This document shows, piece by piece, positions 36,885-50,824 of a stretch of 64,000 nucleotides of DNA (position 1 is its first letter; each line of letters opens with the position of its first letter). Made by a program: the position numbers and the translations under genes. The notes beneath the pieces were generated by a model that saw only the letters and a list, made by a program, of their open reading frames with translations, was not told where the DNA came from and did no database searches. The DNA comes from Henricia sp. BOLD:AAB3569 (lineage: Eukaryota; Echinodermata; Asteroidea; Spinulosida; Echinasteridae), in NCBI GenBank assembly GCA_037783545.1, contig JBBELK010000629.1, positions 1 through 64,000 of the forward strand, in the 5' to 3' direction.

Positions 36885-39800
36885 CATGCTCAGTCATTCG
36901 GACTGTCGTTAACGCACCGCAGTTTGGCTCGGCAATTTGGTCAAAGTGTGGTCCAAACGTCGGCAAATTTGGAGGTCGAAAAATGTTCCGACGAACTTCA
37001 AATTTTGCATGCCCTAAACTCTCTATATTGCGCACTTGTCATAAAAAATTTACAGACTTTCGCCGGGAAATGGCAGAGAAATTTCAAAGTTTAGAAAAAA
37101 CTGGGTTGAGGCTTCCTGACTGCTCTCACGCAAACCGTGGCTGTCTGTACACACCTCTTTGGGGTACTCCTGAGTTGTGCGCATGCTCAGTCATTCGGAC
37201 TGTCGTTAACGCACCGCAGTTTGGCTCGGCAATTTGGTCAAAGTGTGGTTCAAACGTCGGCAAATTTGGAGGTCGAAAAATGTTCCGACGAACTTCAAAT
37301 TTTGCATGCCCTAAACTCTCTATATTGCGCACTTGTCATAAAAAATTGACAGACTTTCGCCGGGAAATGGCAGAGAAATTTCAAAGTTTAGAAAAAACTG
37401 GGTTGAGGTTTCCTGACTGCTCTCACGCAAACCGTGGCTGTCTGTACACACCTCTTTGGGGTACTCCTGAGTTGTGTGCATGCTCAGTCATTCGGACTGT
37501 CGTTAACGCACCGCAGTTTGGCTCGGCAATTTGGTCAAAGTGTGGTCCAAACGTCGGCAAATTTGGAGGTCGAAAAATGTTCCGACGAACTTCAAATTTT
37601 GCATGCCCTAAACTCTCTATATTGCGCACTTGTCATAAAAAAATTGACAGACTTTCGCCGGGAAATGGCAGAGAAATTTCAAAGTTTAGAAAAAACTGGG
37701 TTGAGGCTTCCTGACTGCTCTCACGCAAACCGTGGCTGTCTGTACACACCTCTTTGGGGTACTCCTGAGTTGTGCGCATGCTCAGTAATTCGGACTGTCG
37801 TTAACGCACCGCAGTTTGGCTCGGCAATTTGGTCAAAGTGTGGTCCAAACGTCGGCAAATTTGGAGGTCGAAAAATGTTCCGACGAACTTCAAATTTTGC
37901 ATGCCCTAAACTCTCTATATTGCGCACTTGTCATAAAAAATTGACAGACTTTCGCCGGGAAATGGCAGAGAAATTTCAAAGTTTAGAAAAAACTGGGTTG
38001 AGGCTTCCTGACTGCTCTCACGCAAACCGTGGCTGTCTGTACACACCTCTTTGGGGTACTCCTGAGTTGTGCGCATGCTCAGTCATTCGGACTGTCGTTA
38101 ACGCACTGCAGTTTGGCTCGGCAATTTGGTCAAAGTGTGGTCCAAACGTCGGCAAATTTGGAGGTCGAAAAATGTTCCGACGAACTTCAAATTTTGCATG
38201 CCCTAAACTCTCTATATTGCGCACTTGTCATAAAAAATTGACAGACTTTCGCCGGGAAATGGCAGAGAAATTTCAAAGTTTAGAAAAAAATGGGTTGAGG
38301 CTTCCTGACTGCTCTCACGCAAACCGTAGCTGTCTGTACACACCTCTTTGGGGTACTCCTGAGTTGTGCGCATGCTCAGTCATTCGGACTGTCGTTAACG
38401 CACCGCAGTTTGGCTCGGCAATTTGGTCAAAGTGTGGTTCAAACGTCGGCAAATTTGGAGGTCGAAAAATGTTCCGACGAACTTCAAATTTTGCATGCCC
38501 TAAACTCTCTATATTGCGCACTTGTCATAAAAAAATTGACAGACTTTCGCCGGGAAATGGCAGAGAAATTTCAAAGTTTAGAAAAAACTGGGTTGAGGCT
38601 TCCTGACTGCTCTCACGCAAACCGTGGCTGTCTGTACACACCTCTTTGGGGTACTCCTGAGTTGTGCGCATGCTCAGTCATTCGGACTGTCGTTAACGCA
38701 CCGCAGTTTGGCTCGGCAATTTGGTCAAAGTGTGGTCCAAACGTCGGCAAATTTGGAGGTCGAAAAATGTTCCGACGAACTTCAAATTTTGCATGCCCTA
38801 AACTCTCTATATTGCGCACTTGTCATAAAAAATTTACAGACTTTCGCCGGGAAATGGCAGAGAAATTTCAAAGTTTAGAAAAAACTGGGTTGAGGCTTCC
38901 TGACTGCTCTCACGCAAACCGTGGCTGTCTGTACACACCTCTTTGGGGTACTCCTGAGTTGTGCGCATGCTCAGTCATTCGGACTGTCGTTAACGCACCG
39001 CAGTTTGGCTCGGCAATTTGGTCAAAGTGTGGTTCAAACGTCGGCAAATTTGGAGGTCGAAAAATGTTCCGACGAACTTCAAATTTTGCATGCCCTAAAC
39101 TCTCTATATTGCGCACTTGTCATAAAAAATTGACAGACTTTCGCCGGGAAATGGCAGAGAAATTTCAAAGTTTAGAAAAAACTGGGTTGAGGTTTCCTGA
39201 CTGCTCTCACGCAAACCGTGGCTGTCTGTACACACCTCTTTGGGGTACTCCTGAGTTGTGTGCATGCTCAGTCATTCGGACTGTCGTTAACGCACCGCAG
39301 TTTGGCTCGGCAATTTGGTCAAAGTGTGGTCCAAACGTCGGCAAATTTGGAGGTCGAAAAATGTTCCGACGAACTTCAAATTTTGCATGCCCTAAACTCT
39401 CTATATTGCGCACTTGTCATAAAAAAATTGACAGACTTTCGCCGGGAAATGGCAGAGAAATTTCAAAGTTTAGAAAAAACTGGGTTGAGGCTTCCTGACT
39501 GCTCTCACGCAAACCGTGGCTGTCTGTACACACCTCTTTGGGGTACTCCTGAGTTGTGCGCATGCTCAGTCATTCGGACTGTCGTTAACGCACCGCAGTT
39601 TGGCTCGGCAATTTGGTCAAAGTGTGGTCCAAACGTCGGCAAATTTGGAGGTCGAAAAATGTTCCGACGAACTTCAAATTTTGCATGCCCTAAACTCTCT
39701 ATATTGCGCACTTGTCATAAAAAATTGACAGACTTTCGCCGGGAAATGGCAGAGAAATTTCAAAGTTTAGAAAAAACTGGGTTGAGGCTTCCTGACTGCT

Positions 39801-40554
39801 CTCACGCAAACCGTGGCTGTCTGTACACACCTCTTTGGGGTACTCCTGAGTTGTGCGCATGCTCAGTCATTCGGACTGTCGTTAACGCACCGCAGTTTGG
39901 CTCGGCAATTTGGTCAAAGTGTGGTCCAAACGTCGGCAAATTTGGAGGTCGAAAAATGTTCCGACGAACTTCAAATTTTGCATGCCCTAAACTCTCTATA
40001 TTGCGCACTTGTCATAAAAAATTGACAGACTTTCGCCGGGAAATGGCAGAGAAATTTCAAAGTTTAGAAAAAAATGGGTTGAGGCTTCCTGACTGCTCTC
40101 ACGCAAACCGTAGCTGTCTGTACACACCTCTTTGGGGTACTCCTGAGTTGTGCGCATGCTCAGTCATTCGGACTGTCGTTAACGCACCGCAGTTTGGCTC
40201 GGCAATTTGGTCAAAGTGTGGTTCAAACGTCGGCAAATTTGGAGGTCGAAAAATGTTCAGACGAACTTCAAATTTTGCATGCCCTAAACTCTCTATATTG
40301 CGCACTTGTCATAAAAAAATTGACAGACTTTCGCCGGGAAATGGCAGAGAAATTTCAAAGTTTAGAAAAAACTGGGTTGAGGCTTCCTGACTGCTCTCAC
40401 GCAAACCGTGGCTGTCTGTACACACCTCTTTGGGGTACTCCTGAGTTGTGCGCATGCTCAGTCATTCGGACTGTCGTTAACGCACCGCAGTTTGGCTCGG
40501 CAATTTGGTCAAAGTGTGGTCCAAACGTCGGCAAATTTGGAGGTCGAAAAATGT
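36885..40554. repeat. Tandem 6-monomer duplication, period 1,784 bp
   Basis: The order AATTTACAGAC, GGTTCAAAC, GAGGTTTCC with GTTGTGTGC, a 7-A first A-run, two ordinary units, CCGTAGC with GGTTCAAAC and a second 7-A first A-run is present from 36885 and again from 38669. Differences noticed are CAGTAATTC near 37788, CACTGCAG near 38106 (CACCGCAG in the partner) and GTTCAGACG near 40258. The run ends where the second copy has ATGTTCGGAC (40555). Confidence 0.87.
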
Positions 40555-43500
40555 TCGGACGAACTTCAAATTTTGCATGCCCTAAACTCTCTATATTGCG
40601 CACTTGTCATAAAAAATTGACAGACTTTCGCCGGGAAATGGCAGAGAAATTCCAAAGTTTAGAAAAAAACTGGGTTGAGGCTTCCTGACTGCTCTCACGC
40701 AAACCGTGGCTGTCTGTACACACCCCTTTGGGGTACTCCTGAGTTGTGCGCATGCTCAGTCATTCGGACTGTTGTTAACGCACCGCAGTTTGGCTCGGCA
40801 ATTTGGTCAAAGTGTGGTCCAAACGTCGGCAAATTTGGAGGTCGAAAAATGTTCCGACGAACTTCAAATTTTGCATGCCCTAAACTCTCTATATTGCGCA
40901 CTTGTCATAAAAAATTGACAGACTTTCGCCGGGAAATGGCAGAGAAATTTCAAAGTTTAGAAAAAACTGGGTTGAGGCTTCCTGACTGCTCTCACGCAAA
41001 CCGTGGCTGTCCGTACACACCTCTTTGGGGGTACTCCTGAGTTGTGCGCATGCTCAGTCATTCGGACTGTCGTTAACGCACCGCAGTTTGGCTCGGCAAT
41101 TTGGTCAAAGTGTGGTCCAAACGTCGGCAAATTTGGAGGTCGAAAAATGTTCCGACGAACTTCAAATTTTGCATGCCCTAAACTCTCTATATTGCGCACT
41201 TGTCATAAAAAATTGACAGACTTTCGCCGGGAAATGGCAGAGAAATTTCAAAGTTTAGAAAAAACTGGGTTGAGGCTTCCTGACTGCTCTCACGCAAACC
41301 GTGGCTGTCTGTAAACACCTCTTTGGGGTACTCCTGAGTTGTGCGCATGCTCAGTCATTCGGACTGTCGTTAACGCACCGCAGTTTGGCTCGGCAATTTG
41401 GTGAAAGTGTGGTCCAAACGTCGGCAAATTTGGAGGTCGAAAAATGTTCCGACGAACTTCAAATTTTGCATGCCCTAAACTCTCTATATTGCGCACTTGT
41501 CATAAAAAATTGACAGACTTTCGCCGGGAAATGGCAGAGAAATTTCAAAGTTTAGAAAAAACTGGGTTGAGGCTTCCTGACTGCTCTCACGCAAACCGTG
41601 GCTGTCTGTACACACCTCTTTGGGGTACTCCTGAGTTGTGCGCATGCTCAGTCATTCGGACTGTCGTTAACGCACCGCAGTTTGGCTTGGCAATTTGGTC
41701 AAAGTGTGGTCCAAACGTCGTCAAATTTGGAGGTCGAAAAATGTTCCGACGAACTTCAAATTTTGCATGCCCTAAACTCTCTATATTGCGCACTTGTCAT
41801 AACAAAATTGACAGACTTTCGCCGGGAAATGGCAGAGAAATTTCAAAGTTTAGAAAAAACTGGGTTGAGGCTTCCTGACTGCTCTCACGCAAACCGTGGC
41901 TGTCTGTACACACCTCTTTGGGGTACTCCCGAGTTGTGCGCATGCTCAGTCATTCGGACTGTCGTTAACGCACCGCAGTTTGGCTCGGCAATTTGGTCAA
42001 AGTGTGGTCCAAACGTCGGCAAATTTGGAGGTCGAAAAATGTTCCGACGAACTTCAAATTTTGCATGCCCTAAACTCTCTATATTGCGCTATTGTCATAA
42101 AAAATTGACAGACTTTCGCCGGGAAATGGCAGAGAAATTTCAAAGTTTAGAAAAAAATGGGTTGAGGCTTCCTGACTGCTCTCACGCAAACCGTAGCTGT
42201 CTGTACACACCTCTTTGGGGTACTCCTGAGTTGTGCGCATGCTCAGTCATTCGGACTGTCGTTAACGCACCGCAGTTTGGCTCGGCAATTTGGTCAAAGT
42301 GTGGTTCAAACGTCGGCAAATTTGGAGGTCGAAAAATGTTCCGACGAACTTCAAATTTTGCATGCCCTAAACTCTCTATATTGCGCACTTGTCATAAAAA
42401 AATTGACAGACTTTCGCCGGGAAATGGCAGAGAAATTTCAAAGTTTAGAAAAAACTGGGTTGAGGCTTCCTGACTGCTCTCACGCAAACCGTGGCTGTCT
42501 GTACACACCTCTTTGGGGTACTCCTGAGTTGTGCGCATGCTCAGTCATTCGGACTGTCGTTAACGCACCGCAGTTTGGCTCGGCAATTTGGTCAAAGTGT
42601 GGTCCAAACGTCGGCAAATTTGGAGGTCGAAAAATGTTCGGACGAACTTCAAATTTTGCATGCTCTAAACTCTCTATATTGCGCACTTGTCATAAAAAAT
42701 TGACAGACTTTCGCCGGGAAATGGCAGAGAAATTCCAAAGTTTAGAAAAAAACTGGGTTGAGGCTTCCTGACTGCTCTCACGCAAACCGTGGCTGTCTGT
42801 ACACACCTCTTTGGGGTACTCCTGAGTTGTGCGCATGCTCAGTCATTCGGACTGTCGTTAACGCACCGCAGTTTGGCTCGGCAATTTGGTCAAAGTGTGG
42901 TCCAAACGTCGGCAAATTTGGAGGTCGAAAAATGTTCCGACGAACTTCAAATTTTGCATGCCCTAAACTCTCTATATTGCGCACTTGTCATAAAAAATTG
43001 ACAGACTTTCGCCGGGAAATGGCAGAGAAATTTCAAAGTTTAGAAAAAACTGGGTTGAGGCTTCCTGACTGCTCTCACGCAAACCGTGGCTGTCCGTACA
43101 CACCTCTTTGGGGGTACTCCTGAGTTGTGCGCATGCTCAGTCATTCGGACTGTCGTTAACGCACCGCAGTTTGGCTCGGCAATTTGGTCAAAGTGTGGTC
43201 CAAACGTCGGCAAATTTGGAGGTCGAAAAATGTTCCGACGAACTTCAAATTTTGCATGCCCTAAACTCTCTATATTGCGCACTTGTCATAAAAAATTGAC
43301 AGACTTTCGCCGGGAAATGGCAGAGAAATTTCAAAGTTTAGAAAAAACTGGGTTGAGGCTTCCTGACTGCTCTCACGCAAACCGTGGCTGTCTGTAAACA
43401 CCTCTTTGGGGTACTCCTGAGTTGTGCGCATGCTCAGTCATTCGGACTGTCGTTAACGCACCGCAGTTTGGCTCGGCAATTTGGTGAAAGTGTGGTCCAA

Positions 43501-44172
43501 ACGTCGGCAAATTTGGAGGTCGAAAAATGTTCCGACGAACTTCAAATTTTGCATGCCCTAAACTCTCTATATTGCGCACTTGTCATAAAAAATTGACAGA
43601 CTTTCGCCGGGAAATGGCAGAGAAATTTCAAAGTTTAGAAAAAACTGGGTTGAGGCTTCCTGACTGCTCTCACGCAAACCGTGGCTGTCTGTACACACCT
43701 CTTTGGGGTACTCCTGAGTTGTGCGCATGCTCAGTCATTCGGACTGTCGTTAACGCACCGCAGTTTGGCTTGGCAATTTGGTCAAAGTGTGGTCCAAACG
43801 TCGTCAAATTTGGAGGTCGAAAAATGTTCCGACGAACTTCAAATTTTGCATGCCCTAAACTCTCTATATTGCGCACTTGTCATAACAAAATTGACAGACT
43901 TTCGCCGGGAAATGGCAGAGAAATTTCAAAGTTTAGAAAAAACTGGGTTGAGGCTTCCTGACTGCTCTCACGCAAACCGTGGCTGTCTGTACACACCTCT
44001 TTGGGGTACTCCCGAGTTGTGCGCATGCTCAGTCATTCGGACTGTCGTTAACGCACCGCAGTTTGGCTCGGCAATTTGGTCAAAGTGTGGTCCAAACGTC
44101 GGCAAATTTGGAGGTCGAAAAATGTTCCGACGAACTTCAAATTTTGCATGCCCTAAACTCTCTATATTGCGC
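39848..44172. repeat. Tandem 7-monomer duplication, period 2,083 bp
   Basis: Each copy contains, in order: CCGTAGC with GGTTCAAAC; a 7-A first A-run; ATGTTCGGAC with AATTCCAAAG; a 7-A second run; GTCCGTACACA with TTTGGGGGTAC; GTAAACACC with TTGGTGAAAG; GGCTTGGC with CGTCGTCAAA and CATAACAAAATTG; then TCCCGAG. About five substitutions separate the copies, including CACCCCTTTGG (40725) and GTTGTTAAC (40773) in copy 1 and GCATGCTCTAAAC (near 42664) in copy 2. The first part of the block also matches 34450-35540 at an offset of 5,649 bp. Confidence 0.88.
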
Positions 44173-45060
44173 ACTTGTCATAAAAAATTGACAGACTTTC
44201 GCCGGGAAATGGCAGAGAAATTTCAAAGTTTAGAAAAAACTGGGTTGAGGCTTCCTGACTGCTCTCACGCAAACCGTGGCTGTCTGTAAACACCTCTTTG
44301 GGGTACTCCTGAGTTGTGCGCATGCTCAGTCATTCGGACTGTCGTTAACGCACCGCAGTTTGGCTCGGCAATTTGGTGAAAGTGTGGTCCAAACGTCGGC
44401 AAATTTGGAGGTCGAAAAATGTTCCGACGAACTTCAAATTTTGCATGCCCTAAACTCTCTATATTGCGCACTTGTCATAAAAAATTGACAGACTTTCGCC
44501 GGGAAATGGCAGAGAAATTTCAAAGTTTAGAAAAAACTGGGTTGAGGCTTGCTGACTGCTCTCACGCAAACCGTGGCTGTCTGTACACACCTCTTTGGGG
44601 TACTCCTGAGTTGTGCGCATGCTCAGTCATTCGGACTGTCGTTAACGCACCGCAGTTTGGCTTGGCAATTTGGTCAAAGTGTGGTCCAAACGTCGTCAAA
44701 TTTGGAGGTCGAAAAATGTTCCGACGAACTTCAAATTTCGCATGCCCTAAACTCTCTATATTGCGCACTTGTCATAACAAAATTGACAGACTTTCGCCGG
44801 GAAATGGCAGAGAAATTTCAAAGTTTAGAAAAAAACTGGGTTGAGGCTTCCTGACTGCTCTCACGCAAACCGTGGCTGTCTGTACACACCTCTTTGGGGT
44901 ACTCCCGAGTTGTGCGCATGCTCAGTCATTCGGACTGTCGTTAACGCACCGCAGTTTGGCTCGGCAATTTGGTCAAAGTGTGGTCCAAACGTCGGCAAAT
45001 TTGGAGGTCGAAAAATGTTCCGACGAACTTCAAATTTTGCATGCCCTAAACTCTCTATAT
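43121..45060. repeat. Nested tandem 3-monomer duplication, period 892-893 bp
   Basis: The triplet GTAAACACC with TTGGTGAAAG, GGCTTGGC with CGTCGTCAAA, and TCCCGAG occurs at the 43373, 43670 and 43968 phases and again at 44265, 44562 and 44861. The second copy differs by GCTTGCTGAC (44551), TTTCGCATG (44739) and a 7-A second A-run near 44828, which makes that unit 299 bp long. The duplication lies at the right end of the 2,083-bp duplication and post-dates or overlaps it. Confidence 0.85.
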
Positions 45061-46654
45061 TGCGCACTTGTCATAAAAAATTGACAGACTTTCGCCGGGA
45101 AATGGCAGAGAAATTTCAAAGTTTAGAAAAAACTGGGTTGAGGCTTCCTGACTGCTCTCACGCAAACCGTGGCTGTCTGTACACACCTCTTTGGGGTACT
45201 CCTGAGTTGTGCGCATGCTCAGTCACTCGGACTGTCGTTAACGCACCGCAGTTTGGCTCGGCAATTTGGTCAAAGTGTGGTCCAAACGTCGGCAAATTTG
45301 GAGGTCGAAAAATGTTCCGACGAACTTCAAATTTTGCATGCCCTAAACTCTCTATATTGCGCACATGTCATAAACAATTGACAGACTTTCGCAGGGAAAT
45401 GGCAGAGAAATTTCAAAGTTTAGAAAAAACTGGGTTGAGGCTTCCTGACTGCTCTCACGCAAACCGTGGCTGTCTGTACATACCTCTTTGGGGTACTCCT
45501 GAGTTGTGCGCATGCTCAGTCATTCGGACTGTCGTTAACGCACCGCAGTTTGGCTCGGCAATTTGGTCAAAGTGTGGTCCAAACGTCGGCAAATTTGGAG
45601 GTCGAAAAATGTTCCGACGAACTTCAAATTTTGCATGCCCTAACCTCTCTATATTGCGCACTTGTCATAAAAAATTGACAGACTTTCGCCGGGAAATGGC
45701 AGAGAAATTTCAAAGTTTAGAAAAAACTGGGTTGAGGCTTCCTGACTGCTTTCACGCAAACCGTGGCTGTCTGTACATACCTCTTTGGGGTACTCCTGAG
45801 TTGTGCGCATGCTCAGTCATTCGGACTGTCGTTAACGCACCGCAGTTTGGCTCGGCAATTTGGTCAAAGTGTGGTCCAAACGTCGGCAAATTTGGAGGTC
45901 GAAAAATGTACCGACGAACTTCAAATTTTGCATGCCCTAAACTCTCTATATTGCGCACTTGTCATAAAAAATTGACAGACTTTCGCCGGGAAATGGCAGA
46001 GAAATTTCAAAGTTTAGAAAAAACTGGGTTGAGGCTTCCTGACTGCTCTCACGCAAACCGTGGCTGTCTGTACACACCTCTTTGGGGTACTCCTGAGTTG
46101 TGCGCATGCTCAGTCATTCGGACTGTCGTTAACGCACTGCAGTTTGGCTCGGCAATTTGGTCAAAGTGTGGTCCAAACGTCGGAAAATTTGGAGGTCGAA
46201 AAATGTTCCGACGAACTTCAAATTTTGCATGCCCTAAACTCTCTATATTGCGCACTTGTCATAAAAAATTGACAGACTTTCGCCGGGAAATGGCAGAGAA
46301 ATTTCAAAGTTTAGAAAAAACTGGGTTGAGGCTTCCTGACTGCTCTCACGCAAACCGTGGCTGTCTGTATACACCTCTTTGGCGTACTCCTGAGTTGTGC
46401 GCATGCTCAGTCATTCGGACTGTCGTTAACGCACCGCAGTTTGGCTCGGCAATTTGGTCAAAGTGTGGTCCAAACGTCGGCAAATTTGGAGGTCGAAAAA
46501 TGTTCCGACGAACTTCAAATTTTGCATGCCCTAAACTCTCTATATTGCGCACTTGTCATAAAAAATTGACAGACTTTCGCAGGGAAATGGCAGAGAAATT
46601 TCAAAGTTTAGAAAAAACTGGGTTGAGGCTTGCTGACTGCTCTCACGCAAACCA

Positions 46655-49614
46655 TGGCTGTCTGTACACACCTCTTTGGGGTACTCCTGAGTTGTGCGCA
46701 TGCTCAGTCATTCGGACTGTCGTTAACGCACCGCAGTTTGTCTCGGCAATTTGGTAAAAGTGTGGTCCAAACGTCGGCAAATTTGGAGGTCGAAAAATTT
46801 TCCGACGAACTTCAAATTTTGAATGCCCTAAACTCTCTATATTGCGCACTTGTCATAAAAAATTGACAGACTTTCGCCGGGAAATGGCAGAGAAATTTCA
46901 AAGTTTAGAAAAAACTGGGTTGAGGCTTCCTGACTGCTCTCACGCAAACCGTGGCTGTCTGTACACACCTCTTTGGGGTACTCCTGAGTTGTGCGCATGC
47001 TCAGTCATTCGGACTGTCGTTAACGCACCGCAGTTTGGCTCGGCAATTTGGTCAAAGTGTGGTCCAAACGTCGGCAAATTTGGAGGTCGAAAAATGTTCC
47101 GACGAACTTCAAATTTTGCATGCCCTAAACTCTCTATATTGCGCACTTGTCATAAAAAATTGACAGACTTTCGCCGGGAAATGGCAGAGAAATTTCAAAG
47201 TTTAGAAAAAACTGGGTTGAGGCTTCCTGACTGCTCTCACGCAAACCGTGGCTGTCTGTACACACCTCTTTGGGGTACTCCTGAGTTGTGCGCATGCTCA
47301 GTCATTCGGACTGTCGTTAACGCACCGCAGTTTGGCTCGGCAATTTGGTCAAAGTGTGGTCCAAACGTCGGCAAATTTGGAGGTCGAAAAATGTTCCGAC
47401 GAACTTCAGATTTTGCATGCCCTAAACTCTCTATATTGCGCACTTGTCATAAACAATTGACAGACATTCGCCGGGAAATGGCAGAGAAATTTCAAAGTTT
47501 AGAAAAAACTGGGTTGAGGCTTCCTGACTGCTCTCACGCAAACCGTGGCTGTCTGTACACACCTCTTTGGGGTACTCCTGAGTTATGCGCATGCTCAGTC
47601 ATTCGGACTGTCGTTAACGCACCGCAGTTTGGCTCGGCAATTTGGTCAAAGTGTGGTCCAAACGTCGGCAAATTTGGAGGTCGGAAAATGTTCCGACGAA
47701 CTTCAAATTTTGCATGCCCTAAACTCTCTATATTGCGCACTTGTCATAAAAAAATGACAGACTTTCGCCGGGAAATGGCAGAGAAATTTCAAAGTTTAGA
47801 AAAAACTGGGTTGAGGCTTCCTGACTGCTCTCACGCAAACCGTGGCTGTCTGTACACACCTCTTTGGGGTACTCCTGAGTTGTGCGCATGCTCAGTCATT
47901 CGGACTGTCGTTAACGCACCGCAGTTTGGCTCGGCAATTTGGTCAAAGTGTGGTCCAAACGTCGGCAAATTTGGAGGTCGAAAAATGTTCCGACGAACTT
48001 TAAATTTTGCATGCCCTAAACTCTCTATATTGCGCACTTGTCATAAAAAAATGACAGACTTTCGCCGGGAAATGGCAGAGAAATTTCAAAGTTTAGAAAA
48101 AAACTGGGTTGAGGCTTCCTGACTGCTCTCACGCAAACCGTGGCTGTCTGTACACACCTCTTTGGGGTACTCCTGAGTTGTGCGCATGCTCAGTCATTCG
48201 GACTGTCGTTAACGCACCGCAGTTTGTCTCGGCAATTTGGTAAAAGTGTGGTCCAAACGTCGGCAAATTTGGAGGTCGAAAAATTTTCCGACGAACTTCA
48301 AATTTTGAATGCCCTAAACTCTCTATATTGCGCACTTGTCATAAAAAATTGACAGACTTTCGCCGGGAAATGGCAGAGAAATTTCAAAGTTTAGAAAAAA
48401 CTGGGTTGAGGCTTCCTGACTGCTCTCACGCAAACCGTGGCTGTCTGTACACACCTCTTTGGGGTACTCCTGAGTTGTGCGCATGCTCAGTCATTCGGAC
48501 TGTCGTTAACGCACCGCAGTTTGGCTCGGCAATTTGGTCAAAGTGTGGTCCAAACGTCGGCAAATTTGGAGGTCGAAAAATGTTCCGACGAACTTCAAAT
48601 TTTGCATGCCCTAAACTCTCTATATTGCGCACTTGTCATAAAAAATTGACAGACTTTCGCCGGGAAATGGCAGAGAAATTTCAAAGTTTAGAAAAAACTG
48701 GGTTGAGGCTTCCTGACTGCTCTCACGCAAACCGTGGCTGTCTGTACACACCTCTTTGGGGTACTCCTGAGTTGTGCGCATGCTCAGTCATTCGGACTGT
48801 CGTTAACGCACCGCAGTTTGGCTCGGCAATTTGGTCAAAGTGTGGTCCAAACGTCGGCAAATTTGGAGGTCGAAAAATGTTCCGACGAACTTCAGATTTT
48901 GCATGCCCTAAACTCTCTATATTGCGCACTTGTCATAAACAATTGACAGACTTTCGCCGGGAAATGGCAGAGAAATTTCAAAGTTTAGAAAAAACTGGGT
49001 TGAGGCTTCCTGACTGCTCTCACGCAAACCGTGGCTGTCTGTACACACCTCTTTGGGGTACTCCTGAGTTATGCGCATGCTCAGTCATTCGGACTGTCGT
49101 TAACGCACCGCAGTTTGGCTCGGCAATTTGGTCAAAGTGTGGTCCAAACGTCGGCAAATTTGGAGGTCGGAAAATGTTCCGACGAACTTCAAATTTTGCA
49201 TGCCCTAAACTCTCTATATTGCGCACTTGTCATAAAAAAATGACAGACTTTCGCCGGGAAATGGCAGAGAAATTTCAAAGTTTAGAAAAAACTGGGTTGA
49301 GGCTTCCTGACTGCTCTCACGCAAACCGTGGCTGTCTGTACACACCTCTTTGGGGTACTCCTGAGTTGTGCGCATGCTCAGTCATTCGGACTGTCGTTAA
49401 CGCACCGCAGTTTGGCTCGGCAATTTGGTCAAAGTGTGGTCCAAACGTCGGCAAATTTGGAGGTCGAAAAATGTTCCGACGAACTTTAAATTTTGCATGC
49501 CCTAAACTCTCTATATTGCGCACTTGTCATAAAAAATTGACAGACTTTCGCCGGGAAATGGCAGAGAAATTTCAAAGTTTAGAAAAAAACTGGGTTGAGG
49601 CTTCCTGACTGCTC
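46655..49614. repeat. Tandem 5-monomer duplication, period 1,486 bp
   Basis: Each copy contains TTGTCTCGG with GGTAAAAG, AAAATTTTCC and TTGAATGCC; an ordinary unit; TTCAGATTTTG with CATAAACAATTG; GAGTTATGCG with GGTCGGAAAATG and CATAAAAAAATGAC; and ACTTTAAATTTTG with a 7-A second run. The first copy differs by GACATTCGCC near 47465 and by AATGACAG near 48049. Left of 46654 the copies diverge (ACCATGG and GCTTGCTGAC on the first). Confidence 0.88.
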
Positions 49615-50230
49615 TCACGCAAACCGTGGCTGTCTGTACACACCTCTTTGGGGTACTCCTGAGTTGTGCGCATGCTCAGTCATTCGGACTGTAGTTAACG
49701 CACCGCAGTTTGGCTCGGCAATTTGGTCAAAGTGTGGTCCAAACGTCGGCAAATTTGGAGGTCGAAAAATGTTCCAACGAACTTCAAATTTTGCATGCCC
49801 TAAACTCTCTATATTGCGCACTTGTCATAAAAAATTGACAGACTTTCGCCGGGAAATGGCAGAGAAATTTCAAAGTTTAGAAAAAAACTGGGTTGAGGCT
49901 TCCTGACTGCTCTCACGCAAACCGTGGCTGTCTGTACACACCTCTTTGGGGTACTCCTGAGTTGTGCGCATGCTCAGTCATTCGGACTGTCGTTAACGCA
50001 CCGCAGTTTGGCTCGGCAATTTGGTCAAAGTGTGGTCCAAACGTCGGCAAATTTGGAGGTCGAAAAATGTTCCGACGAACTTTAAATTTTGCATGCCCTA
50101 AACTCTCTATATTGCGCACTTGTCATAAAAAATTGACAGACTTTCGCCGGGAAATGGCAGAGAAATTTCAAAGTTTAGAAAAAACTGGGTTGAGGCTTCC
50201 TGACTGCTCTCACGCAAACCGTGGCTGTCT

Positions 50231-50824
50231 GTACACACCTCTTTGGGGTACTCCTGAGTTGTGCGCATGCTCAGTCATTCGGACTGTCGTTAACGCACCG
50301 CAGTTTGGCTCGGCAATTTGGTCAAAGTGTGGTCCAAACGTCGGCAAATTTGGAGGTCGAAAAATGTTCCGACGAACTTCAGATTTTGCATGCCCTAAAC
50401 TCTCTATATTGCGCACTTGTCATAACAAATTGACAGACTTTCGCCGGGAAATGGCAGAGAAATTTCAAAGTTTAGAAAAAACTGGGTTGAGGCTTCCTGA
50501 CTGCTCTCACGCAAACCGTGGCTGTCTGTACACACCTCTTTGGGGTACTCCTGAGTTGTGCGCATGCTCAGTCATTCGGACTGTCGTTAACGCACCGCAG
50601 TTTGGCTCGGCAATTTGGTCAAAGTGTGGTCCAAACGTCGGCAAATTTGGAGGTCGAAAAATGTTCCGACGAACTTCAGATTTTGCATGCCCTAAACTCT
50701 CTATATTGCGCACTTGTCATAACAAATTGACAGACTTTCGCCGGGAAATGGCAGAGAAATTTCAAAGTTTAGAAAAAACTGGGTTGAGGCTTCCTGACTG
50801 CTCTCACGCAAACCGTGGCTGTCT
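50231..50824. repeat. Adjacent single-monomer duplication
   Basis: The two consecutive units here share TTCAGATTTTG together with CATAACAAATTG, a combination I see nowhere else in the window. They are flanked on both sides by units with ACTTTAAATTTTG (from 49934 and 50825). The simplest reading is duplication of one monomer within an A-B-A context. Confidence 0.7.
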
